From: an uncultured Flavobacteriales bacterium
GTDB lineage: Bacteria > Bacteroidota > Bacteroidia > Flavobacteriales > Schleiferiaceae
Direction: 5' to 3'
Assembly (NCBI GenBank): GCA_903821715.1
Contig: CAIJMB010000140.1
Coordinates: 1-5,276 of the forward strand
DNA: 5,276 nt
The position numbers were made by a program, and so were the translations under genes. Numbering within the stretch: position 1 is the first letter of the stretch; each line of letters starts with the position of its first letter. This document shows, one piece after another, positions 1 through 4,935 of this stretch. The notes under the pieces are model-generated. The model was not told the DNA's origin and searched no databases. It saw only the letters and a list, made by a program, of their open reading frames with translations.

Positions 1-197
1 CGCACGATGAAGCGGTCTTCTGGAGACCGTCCGGTGAACTTCCCCGTGGGGATATTCAGGACGCCGTTGGCGGTCAATGTTCCGCGGCCCATGTCGAGGG
101 CGAGCTGGGTCAGTGTTTGAGGATCAAGCTGGTAGCTAAAGCTCGCGCGTTCTAAGCCAGAAATGCTTAAAACGCCTTTAGGTTGGGTAAGGCTCAT
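1..197 (-). CDS. pckA: Phosphoenolpyruvate carboxykinase (ATP), N-terminal part, cut by window edge
   Basis: Reading the minus strand from the ATG at 197-195 gives 65 open codons running off the left edge. Near the visible end is TGRSPEDRFIV (residues 55-65), the substrate-loop signature of ATP-dependent PEP carboxykinases; its Arg57 should correspond to the conserved substrate-binding Arg of the E. coli enzyme (TGRSPKDKYIV). It is preceded by GTLTANGVLNIPTGKF, matching the usual LT..G...V.TG.. run of the family. The enzyme is cytosolic and converts oxaloacetate plus ATP to phosphoenolpyruvate, CO2 and ADP, the first step of gluconeogenesis from TCA intermediates. The catalytic core, P-loop and metal ligands lie outside the window. 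The start is supported by a TAATTTTG promoter element 27 bases upstream. It is transcribed divergently from the saccharopine dehydrogenase gene. Confidence 0.9.
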   Translation of the reverse strand, partial: MSLTQPKGVLSISGLERASFSYQLDPQTLTQLALDMGRGTLTANGVLNIPTGKFTGRSPEDRFIV

Positions 198-224
198 GTA
201 GGGGTCAATTATCAAGGGTTAATG

Positions 225-232
225 CAAAATTA
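225..232 (-). promoter_or_regulatory. Predicted pckA promoter, Bacteroidetes -7 element
   Basis: The minus strand reads TAATTTTG followed by CA, a full match to the Bacteroidetes -7 consensus TAnnTTTG. It lies 27 bases before the pckA ATG, giving a short leader of about 20 bases. I see no good TTTG at the -33 position. The same octamer precedes rpsP. Inferred from consensus only. Confidence 0.6.
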
Positions 233-235
233 AGG

Positions 236-242
236 TACCTTG
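236..242 (+). promoter_or_regulatory. Candidate -7 element for the saccharopine dehydrogenase gene
   Basis: TACCTTG on the plus strand resembles TAnnTTTG with one T missing, and it overlaps the palindrome AGGTACCT (233-240). If it is the -7 element, transcription would start at about 247-250, just before the GTG at 261. This would exclude the TTG at 240 as the start codon. No convincing -33 element is visible, so this is a weak call. Confidence 0.35.
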
Positions 243-260
243 CAGCCTCATTCGACCCTT

Positions 261-1598
261 GTGAAAAAGATCGCTGTCCTAGGAGCTGGCCGGTCGGCCG
301 GCCCGCTGATTGAGTACTTGGCTACCCATCCCGACGCTTCGGCGTGGAATGTGACCGTATATGACCAAGATTCTGAAACTTTAGCCCGAAAAACGGCCTC
401 TCTGGCCAACATCACTGTAGAATCTGGCGACCTCCGAAATGAGGATCTGCTCGATCGAATTGTGAAAATGCACGATATCGTAGTGTCTATGCTGCCTGCG
501 ACGATGCACCTTCCTGTGGCTCAGCGTTGTGTGCGTGAAGGGAAGCACCTAGTTACGGCCTCCTACATCAGTCCTGAAATGCAGGCCCTTGATGCCGAGG
601 CGCGTGCCAAAGGTTTGGTATTCGTCAACGAATGCGGCGTGGATCCCGGAATCGACCACATGTCGACCATGGAAATCCTTCACCGCCTCAAGCGTGAAGG
701 TGCCAAGGTGACGTCGTATGAGAGTTTTTGTGGCGGAATCCTTGCCCCCGAGAGCCCCACTAATCCCTGGGCCTACAAGTTCACCTGGAACCCTCGAAAC
801 GTCGTAATGGCCGGATCGGGTGGGGCTGTCCACTTTATGCAAGAGGGCAAGTACAAGCACATTCCCTACCACCAAGTCTTTCGCCGAACCGAATTTCTTG
901 AGATTCCCGGTTACGGACGCTTTGAAGGCTACGCCAATCGCGATTCGCTGAAGTACCAGTCCGCCTATGGTTTGGACGGAATCAGGACCATGTACCGAGG
1001 TACTCTTCGCCGTCCAGGGTTTTGCCGCGCGTGGGACGTATTCGTCAAGCTTGGGGCGACCGACGATACATATCCCCTTGAGCGCGTCGACCAGATGACG
1101 CACAGAGATTTTTTGAATACGTTTTTAGCCTACCATGCCTCGGATAGTGTGGAACTCAAGTTGATGCACTACATGAACATCAGTTCAGATTCCGACCTCA
1201 TGGAAAAGTTCGAATGGCTTGACCTATTCACCGACGAGCTCGTCGGTCTGAGCGAAGGATCGCCCGCCCAAGTGCTGCAGCACATTTTGATGAAGAAGTG
1301 GACGATGACCGACGCGGATACCGACATGCTCGCCATGATCCACCGCATCGAGTACGAGCTTGCTGGTGAACAATTTAGAATTCAGTCTTCGCTTGTAGCC
1401 AAAGGCCGTTCGGCGGACGTAACTGCAATGTCGTATACCGTGGGTTGGCCTGTAGCCATGGCTACACGCTTGGTGGCCTTGGAACTGATTCCCGAACGCG
1501 GAGTGCTCATGCCCAATGTAGCCTCACTTTATGAACCCATTCTGAGCGAACTGGGTTCGCGCGGAATACGGTTCGACGAGCGGATTCAGAGGCTATAA
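261..1598 (+). CDS. Saccharopine dehydrogenase (Lys9-like, L-glutamate-forming type)
   Basis: The 445-residue product starts VKKIAVLGAGRSAGPL, a Rossmann NAD(P)-binding strand and glycine loop at the very N-terminus. NECGVDPGIDHM at about residues 123-134 is the hallmark of the Lys9/saccharopine dehydrogenase family. Length is close to yeast Lys9 (about 446). In this family the enzyme interconverts saccharopine with glutamate and 2-aminoadipate semialdehyde using NAD(P). In bacteria with the diaminopimelate lysine pathway it more likely serves lysine catabolism, but no partner gene (lysine-ketoglutarate reductase) is in the window. I chose GTG at 261 because it abuts the Rossmann strand. An in-frame TTG at 240 would add seven unlike residues and fall inside the candidate promoter. 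Related carboxynorspermidine dehydrogenases share the fold, but the DPGIDHM motif favours saccharopine dehydrogenase. Its 3' end overlaps convergent rimM by 13 bp. Confidence 0.86.
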   Translation: MKKIAVLGAGRSAGPLIEYLATHPDASAWNVTVYDQDSETLARKTASLANITVESGDLRNEDLLDRIVKMHDIVVSMLPATMHLPVAQRCVREGKHLVTASYISPEMQALDAEARAKGLVFVNECGVDPGIDHMSTMEILHRLKREGAKVTSYESFCGGILAPESPTNPWAYKFTWNPRNVVMAGSGGAVHFMQEGKYKHIPYHQVFRRTEFLEIPGYGRFEGYANRDSLKYQSAYGLDGIRTMYRGTLRRPGFCRAWDVFVKLGATDDTYPLERVDQMTHRDFLNTFLAYHASDSVELKLMHYMNISSDSDLMEKFEWLDLFTDELVGLSEGSPAQVLQHILMKKWTMTDADTDMLAMIHRIEYELAGEQFRIQSSLVAKGRSADVTAMSYTVGWPVAMATRLVALELIPERGVLMPNVASLYEPILSELGSRGIRFDERIQRL

Positions 1599-2104
1599 AG
1601 TTCTTCGGGGGCGCAGAGGTAGATCGTGCGTCCGGGTTTGTCCACTCGTTCTATGAATGGGTCGATGACTGGAATAAGGACGTGCTGTTCGCGTCCGCCT
1701 ACCTTGATTTCAAAAAGGTCCTGAGCGGGGTATTCTACGACCTGAACTAAACTCATTTCAGAGTCTACGCCTGTATTGACCACGCGGAACCCAGGTAGCT
1801 CATGGTAGTAAAACTGGTCGTCATTCAATTCCGGAAGCAATGATTCGGGTAGCCAAAGTCCGCGCCCCACCATTGCTTGGGCCTCAGGCTCGCCATCGAC
1901 GCCTTCGAAGCGCACAATGGCTTCGTCTGCTTTAACCAATCGTGAATTCGCCACAAAAAAGGGAAGGGCCTTGCCGCGCTCTTCAACAAAGTACGCGTCA
2001 AGGCCCTGATATGGTGTGGGGTCATCAGCCGTAAGCCGAACCACCACGTCTCCTTTAAAACCGTGCTTTTTTCGCACGTATCCGACCTGGAAGTAGCCCT
2101 CCAC
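1586..2104 (-). CDS. rimM: Ribosome maturation factor RimM
   Basis: The 172-residue protein has the two-domain RimM layout. The N-terminal beta-barrel is at about residues 4-88, with VGYVRKKHGFKGDVVV near the start. The C-terminal PRC-barrel is at about 96-168, with FYYHELPG (98-105) and VLIPVIDPFI (142-151), the usual landmarks. RimM binds the 30S subunit near protein S19 and helps 16S rRNA 3'-domain maturation. The start is GTG (2104-2102): an in-frame TAG at 2113-2111 leaves only two codons upstream and neither is a start. No Shine-Dalgarno sequence is evident. It follows rpsP on the same strand, 50 bases after the current rpsP stop but only 11 bases after a second in-frame stop, so co-transcription is likely. 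The stop codon TGA (1588-1586) lies inside the 3' end of the opposing saccharopine dehydrogenase gene. Confidence 0.93.
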   Translation of the reverse strand: MEGYFQVGYVRKKHGFKGDVVVRLTADDPTPYQGLDAYFVEERGKALPFFVANSRLVKADEAIVRFEGVDGEPEAQAMVGRGLWLPESLLPELNDDQFYYHELPGFRVVNTGVDSEMSLVQVVEYPAQDLFEIKVGGREQHVLIPVIDPFIERVDKPGRTIYLCAPEELYSL

Positions 2105-2115
2105 GGTCGTCTAAA

Positions 2116-2154
2116 TTATTCTGCGTCGGCTGCGGGAGCCTCTTCGGTAGCGGC
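2116..2154 (-). other. In-frame extension of rpsP beyond its stop codon
   Basis: After the rpsP TAA at 2157-2155 the same frame continues with AATEEAPAADAE and then a second TAA at 2118-2116. These 12 residues are a further copy of the EEAPA repeat that makes up the S16 tail. In the repeat alignment, the stop occupies a position where the two preceding units have Glu (GAA or GAG). One G-to-T change on the coding strand would turn GAA into TAA. It is therefore probably the remnant of a longer tail of about 203 residues, or a sequencing error. Confidence 0.7.
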
Positions 2155-2284
2155 TTATGCAGCAGGAGCCTCCTCAGCGGCAGCCTCAACGGCGGGAGCC
2201 TCTTCAGCTGCAGCTTCAACGGCAGGAGCCTCTTCAGCGACTTCTTCAGCTACGGGAGCCTCTTCAACAACAGCATACTTTGCT
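2135..2284 (-). repeat. 30-bp tandem repeat encoding the S16 Ala/Glu-rich tail
   Basis: On the plus strand, GGAGCCTC recurs at 2135, 2165, 2195, 2225 and 2255, an exact 30-base period. Each unit encodes ten residues, consensus EEAPAVEAAA, read on the minus strand. The units at 2165 and 2195 are the most alike; those at 2225 and 2255 have diverged. The copy at 2135 lies beyond the current rpsP stop. Because the period is a multiple of three, gain or loss of units would keep the frame. Confidence 0.85.
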
Positions 2285-2727
2285 GCAACGGCCTCAGCCT
2301 TCTTAGCATTGGCATCTGATTCAGCCTTCAAGCGATCGGCCTTAGCCTTCTCTGCAGAACTTGTCAAGTTGGTGATTTTGGTGTCCACAAGCGACTGCTT
2401 GTCGTTCAACCACTTTGTGAAGCGCTCCTCAACTTGCTCGGCAGTCAAAGCACCTTTCTTTACACCTTCGAGAAGGTGCTTCTTCATCAGAACACCCTTG
2501 TACGAAAGAATCGCACGGGCAGTATTGCTTGGCTCGGCGCCGCTCATCATCCACTCGAGCGCGCGCTCGAAGTTGAGGTCGATGGTGGCGGGATTGGTAT
2601 TGGGGTTGTACTGGCCCAAGTCCTCGATGAACTTACCGTCGCGCTTGGCGCGGCTGTCAGCTACTACGATGGTAAAGATGGGGCGACCTTTGCGGCCGTG
2701 ACGTTGAAGGCGAATGCGTGTTGCCAT
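2155..2727 (-). CDS. rpsP: 30S ribosomal protein S16 with long C-terminal tail
   Basis: Residues 1-85 are the conserved S16 core: MATRIRLQRHGRKGRPIFTI at the start, then VVADSRAKRDGKFIEDLGQYNP and later ARAILSYKGVLMKKHL. E. coli S16 is about 82 residues. This one is 190, with a helical Lys/Glu-rich linker (about 90-150) and a low-complexity tail of EEAPAVEAAA repeats (about 154-190). Such extensions are usual in Bacteroidetes S16. The protein binds 16S rRNA early in 30S assembly; the tail's role is unknown. The ATG (2727-2725) begins exactly at the family N-terminus. A TAATTTTG promoter element lies 53 bases upstream, and rimM follows. The stop TAA (2157-2155) falls inside the repeat, and the frame goes on with another repeat unit beyond it, so this allele may be shortened by about 13 residues. 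The core is untouched, so function is expected to be kept. Confidence 0.95.
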   Translation of the reverse strand: MATRIRLQRHGRKGRPIFTIVVADSRAKRDGKFIEDLGQYNPNTNPATIDLNFERALEWMMSGAEPSNTARAILSYKGVLMKKHLLEGVKKGALTAEQVEERFTKWLNDKQSLVDTKITNLTSSAEKAKADRLKAESDANAKKAEAVAAKYAVVEEAPVAEEVAEEAPAVEAAAEEAPAVEAAAEEAPAA

Positions 2728-2780
2728 AGTGAGTTAACGTTTTAGAAGGGTCCTAAACCCAGTTGTTAAGATTAGGGCTG

Positions 2781-2788
2781 CAAAATTA
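2781..2788 (-). promoter_or_regulatory. Predicted rpsP-rimM promoter, Bacteroidetes -7 element
   Basis: The minus strand reads TAATTTTG followed by CAGCC, a full match to TAnnTTTG with the CA that often follows. It sits 53 bases before the rpsP ATG, and the transcript would carry a leader of about 45 bases. TTTAG at 2812-2808 lies about 19 bases upstream and may be a degenerate -33 element. A T7 run lies in between. Inferred from consensus only. Confidence 0.65.
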
Positions 2789-2820
2789 GTAAAAAAATCT
2801 GAATTGGCTAAATAGTCTTT

Positions 2821-2869
2821 GGCTGCTGGCTATTGGCTACTAGCTGCTGGCTTCTAGCTACTGGTTTCT
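2821..2869 (+). repeat. Seven tandem heptamers, consensus RGCTNYT
   Basis: The 49 bases divide exactly into GGCTGCT, GGCTATT, GGCTACT, AGCTGCT, GGCTTCT, AGCTACT and GGTTTCT. Positions 2-4 and 7 are nearly fixed and positions 5-6 vary. A higher-order 21-base period is visible: GCTGCTGGCT recurs at 2822 and 2843, and the two 21-mers match at 17 of 21 positions. The complement of the unit resembles the GCYAA units of the array to the right, so the two blocks are in opposite orientations. I do not recognise a named repeat family. Confidence 0.8.
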
Positions 2870-2968
2870 AGTTTTTTTCGTTGGGTGCAAATTCCAGTTC
2901 ACCTCGCTAAAAGCAACTAGTTACTAACAACCAGCCAACGAGCCAATCTCAGCGAACCTTGTCGCCAG

Positions 2969-2998
2969 CCAACGAGCTAACCTCGCCAACCTTGCTAA
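2969..2998. repeat. Exact 30-bp direct repeat, copy 1
   Basis: This 30-base segment, made of four GCYAA-type units (8, 9, 9 and partial), is identical to 3034-3063, 65 bases away start to start. The flanks differ (AGG after copy 1, TGG after copy 2). It indicates that the array grew in part by duplicating multi-unit blocks. Confidence 0.85.
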
Positions 2999-3033
2999 AG
3001 GCCAACCTTGCTAATGGCCAATCTCGCTAATGG

Positions 3034-3063
3034 CCAACGAGCTAACCTCGCCAACCTTGCTAA
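3034..3063. repeat. Exact 30-bp direct repeat, copy 2
   Basis: Second copy of the 30-base block found at 2969-2998, with no mismatch. It begins CCAACGAGCTAACC and ends CTTGCTAA. It lies 25 bases from the CBS stop codon. Confidence 0.85.
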
Positions 3064-3088
3064 TGGCTAACCTCGCCAATCTTGCCAA

Positions 3089-4465
3089 TTAGGCTAACTG
3101 CGCCAGCAAGTCGTGCTTGCTCACAATGTGGTCGCCATCAGCAGCCTGAACAATCAGGGCATTAAATGCTTCACCCATGGCGTGGACGCCGTCGAGTAGG
3201 GAAGAGGTAGCGGGCAGCACTGGGAATGGTTTGCCCATCACGGTACGCACCAGTTGCTCGATTCCGCCGTCGCCAGAGGTAAGGGCCGTAATCACGTGCG
3301 ACTCGGTAAGGCTACCGACGTACGAGCTTCCGTCGTGCACGGGCAGTTGGCTGATTCCGAATCGCTTGAACTGAACGATTGCGTTGTTGATCGGCTCTTC
3401 AGGGAAGATGGTGACCAATGGCCGAGCCGCGCGACCTTGAACGGCCTCGCCGAGCGTCTTCCACTCTTCGCGAAGGAATCCGCGCTCGCGCATCCAGTCG
3501 TCGTTGTAGATTTTGCCGACGTAGCGGCTACCGTGGTCGTGAAAGAGGACGACGGTGACGGCATCGGCGGGAAGCAAGTGCTTGAGCTGCCGCAGCCCTT
3601 GAAAGGCTGAGCCGCACGAATAGCCGAGCAGCATACCCTCGCGGCGCGCGAGTTCGCGTGCTGCCAAGGCGCCGTCCCGGTCGGTGACCTTTTCAAAGCG
3701 GTCAATGAGGCTAAAGTCGACGTTCTTTGGCAGAATGTCTTCGCCAATACCCTCGGTGATATAGCCGTAGATTTCTTGGGTGTCGAATTCGCCGGTTTCG
3801 TGGTACTTTTTAAACACGGAACCGTAGGTATCGATGCCCCAAATTTGGATGTCGGGGTTCTTTTCTTTGAGGTACTGGGCGACCCCTGAAATGGTTCCGC
3901 CGGTTCCGACGCCCACGACAAAGTGGGTGATGCGCCCCTTGGTTTGTTCCCAGATTTCAGGACCGGTAGACTCGTAGTGCGCCTGGCGGTTGCTCAGGTT
4001 GTCGTACTGGTTGGGGAAAAAGCTGTTGGCGATTTCGGAGTTCAGCCGGCGCGCCACCGAGTAGTACGAATCGGGATGGTCCGGCGCCACGTTGGTCGGG
4101 CAGACGTGGATTTCAGCTCCGAGGGCGCGCAGCACGTCCATTTTTTCTTTGGACTGCTTGTCGCTCATCGTACAAATGAGTCGGTATCCTTTGATGACGG
4201 CGGCTAATGCGAGGCCCATTCCGGTGTTGCCTGAGGTGCACTCGATGATGGTTCCGCCCGGCTTAAGGCGGCCGTCGCGCTCGGCGTCTTCAACCATTTT
4301 GAGGGCCATGCGGTCCTTGGTCGAGTGGCCGGGATTGAAGTACTCAACCTTTGCATAGACTTCGCCCGGAATGTCCTTGGCCAAGGCATTTAGGCGCACC
4401 ATAGGCGTGCGTCCGATGGTTTCTAAAATGTTCTCGTAAATGGGCGGAATTTCTCGGGTCATCAT
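3089..4465 (-). CDS. cbs: Cystathionine beta-synthase (PLP domain plus C-terminal CBS pair)
   Basis: The 458-residue product has a fold-type II PLP domain (about 8-335) and a CBS-domain pair (about 345-456). Visible motifs are HSTKDR with Lys50 as the likely PLP Schiff-base lysine, TSGNTG (77-82) contacting the cofactor, GVGTGGTISG (185-194) as the phosphate loop, GYSCGSA (281-287) and YNDDWM (320-325). The enzyme condenses serine and homocysteine to cystathionine in the cytosol. Cysteine synthases share the catalytic fold but normally lack the CBS pair, so cystathionine beta-synthase is the better name; O-acetylserine use cannot be excluded. The N-terminal heme domain of the human enzyme is absent. 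The ATG (4465-4463) overlaps the upstream Rrf2 stop as ATGA, and a second ATG follows directly. Translation coupling with the regulator is likely. The last two codons and stop lie within the GCYAA array. Confidence 0.9.
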   Translation of the reverse strand: MMTREIPPIYENILETIGRTPMVRLNALAKDIPGEVYAKVEYFNPGHSTKDRMALKMVEDAERDGRLKPGGTIIECTSGNTGMGLALAAVIKGYRLICTMSDKQSKEKMDVLRALGAEIHVCPTNVAPDHPDSYYSVARRLNSEIANSFFPNQYDNLSNRQAHYESTGPEIWEQTKGRITHFVVGVGTGGTISGVAQYLKEKNPDIQIWGIDTYGSVFKKYHETGEFDTQEIYGYITEGIGEDILPKNVDFSLIDRFEKVTDRDGALAARELARREGMLLGYSCGSAFQGLRQLKHLLPADAVTVVLFHDHGSRYVGKIYNDDWMRERGFLREEWKTLGEAVQGRAARPLVTIFPEEPINNAIVQFKRFGISQLPVHDGSSYVGSLTESHVITALTSGDGGIEQLVRTVMGKPFPVLPATSSLLDGVHAMGEAFNALIVQAADGDHIVSKHDLLAQLA

Positions 4466-4935
4466 AGGGTGCGAAGGTAGGGTGTGGGTCGAAGGATGCT
4501 GCGAACGTCAGAACCGAGTTCGTGTTCACGAGCAACGAGATCAGCAAGGCTGATGGCTTTGAGGGCATGCACCGTCTCGTTTCGGACTTGGACGAGTGCG
4601 TCTTGAACCGCACAGGCGGTGGGGTTCGGGCATTCAGAGCAGGGCTCGTAGAACCGATGCGAGGCGCAGGGGAGTAGGGCAATTGGCCCCTCAACCACAC
4701 GAAGGATGTCCGCAAGGGAGATTTGATCCGCGGGCAAGGCAAGCTGGTAGCCCCCGTTGCGTCCGGGTTCGGAATGAAGCAGTTCGGCCTCGCGGAGCTC
4801 TCTAAGGATTTGCTCGAGAAATCGGCGAGGACTGTGCGTAAGTTCGGCCAGTCGGGCTGTTGAAAAGCGTTCACCAGACTCCAGCGCCATGCGGTGCAGG
4901 GCGTGCAGGGCGTAGACGCTCTTGCGGTTTAGCAT
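4462..4935 (-). CDS. Rrf2-family transcriptional regulator with cysteine cluster
   Basis: The 157-residue protein starts MLNRKSVYALHALHRMA, the typical first helix of Rrf2 proteins. A helix-turn-helix follows at about 26-50 (STARLAELTHSPRRFLEQIL) and then a wing with GRNGGYQLA (58-66). A long dimerisation helix follows, with Cys90, Cys99, Cys102 and Cys108 in the region where IscR-type members bind an Fe-S cluster. Rrf2 proteins include IscR (Fe-S status), NsrR (nitric oxide) and CymR (cysteine metabolism). The ligand here cannot be told from sequence. Its coding region overlaps the nuclease stop by 7 bases and the CBS start by 4, so it is expected to be translated from the same message as the CBS gene and may control it. 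The first ATG is chosen because it coincides with the family N-terminus. No operator can be assigned, as the transcript's promoter is outside the window. Confidence 0.9.
   Translation of the reverse strand: MLNRKSVYALHALHRMALESGERFSTARLAELTHSPRRFLEQILRELREAELLHSEPGRNGGYQLALPADQISLADILRVVEGPIALLPCASHRFYEPCSECPNPTACAVQDALVQVRNETVHALKAISLADLVAREHELGSDVRSILRPTPYLRTL

Larger units (their letters stand above)
2728..3088. other. Intergenic region between the CBS gene and rpsP
   Basis: This 361-base stretch has no credible gene on either strand. From right to left it holds the GCYAA repeat array (from about 3098 down to 2906), a short non-repetitive spacer with a T7 run on the plus strand (2872-2878), seven heptamers (2821-2869), an AT-rich segment with a T7 run on the minus strand (2797-2791), the rpsP -7 element (2788-2781) and a leader of about 50 bases. 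I see no convincing GC-rich hairpin followed by a U-run for ending CBS transcription on the minus strand. Confidence 0.7.
2906..3098 (-). repeat. Degenerate GCYAA short-unit repeat array
   Basis: On the plus strand, GCTAA or GCCAA occurs 19 times, at 2906, 2934, 2942, 2968, 2976, 2985, 2994, 3001, 3010, 3017, 3026, 3033, 3041, 3050, 3059, 3066, 3075, 3084 and 3093. From 2968 onward the spacing is only 7, 8 or 9 bases. Suffixes follow a rule: TG or AG makes 7-mers, CGA makes 8-mers, and CCTC/CCTT/TCTC-like suffixes make 9-mers. Between 2906 and 2934 the units are looser heptamers (GCTAAAA, GCAACTA, GTTACTA, ACAACCA). The last units include the CBS stop codon and its final codons. On the minus strand the core reads TTRGC. 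Confidence 0.8.

Noticed and set aside
240..242. TTG as the start of the saccharopine dehydrogenase gene
   Set aside because: It falls in the candidate -7 element and adds seven residues before the Rossmann strand. GTG at 261 fits the family N-terminus.
549..1103. A 184-codon minus-strand open frame inside the saccharopine dehydrogenase gene
   Set aside because: It lies wholly antisense to a well-supported gene and its translation shows no family motif.
2063..2701. A 212-codon plus-strand open frame across rpsP, rich in Ala and Ser
   Set aside because: It is the antisense shadow of rpsP and of its 30-bp repeat. The S16 core on the minus strand is unmistakable, and the plus-strand product has no recognisable domain.
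2791..2815. Intrinsic terminator for the CBS transcript at the minus-strand T7 run
   Set aside because: No stable GC-rich hairpin immediately precedes the run. It lies just upstream of the rpsP -7 element and is better seen as AT-rich promoter sequence.
2856..2878. Intrinsic terminator before the T7 run on the plus strand
   Set aside because: No plus-strand gene ends there, and the sequence before the T-run forms only weak CTAG-type pairing.
2906..3098. CRISPR array
   Set aside because: The units are 7-9 bases with no unique spacers of constant length, and no cas gene is present. The 30-bp duplicate occurs only twice and is itself made of the short units.
3292..3921. A 209-codon minus-strand frame in another phase of the CBS gene
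   Set aside because: It is a Ser/Thr/Pro-rich out-of-frame shadow of the PLP enzyme. The main frame carries all catalytic motifs.
4344..4874. A 176-codon minus-strand frame overlapping the Rrf2 gene and the CBS start
   Set aside because: It is an out-of-frame shadow with low-complexity translation. Rrf2 and CBS in their own frames account for the region.
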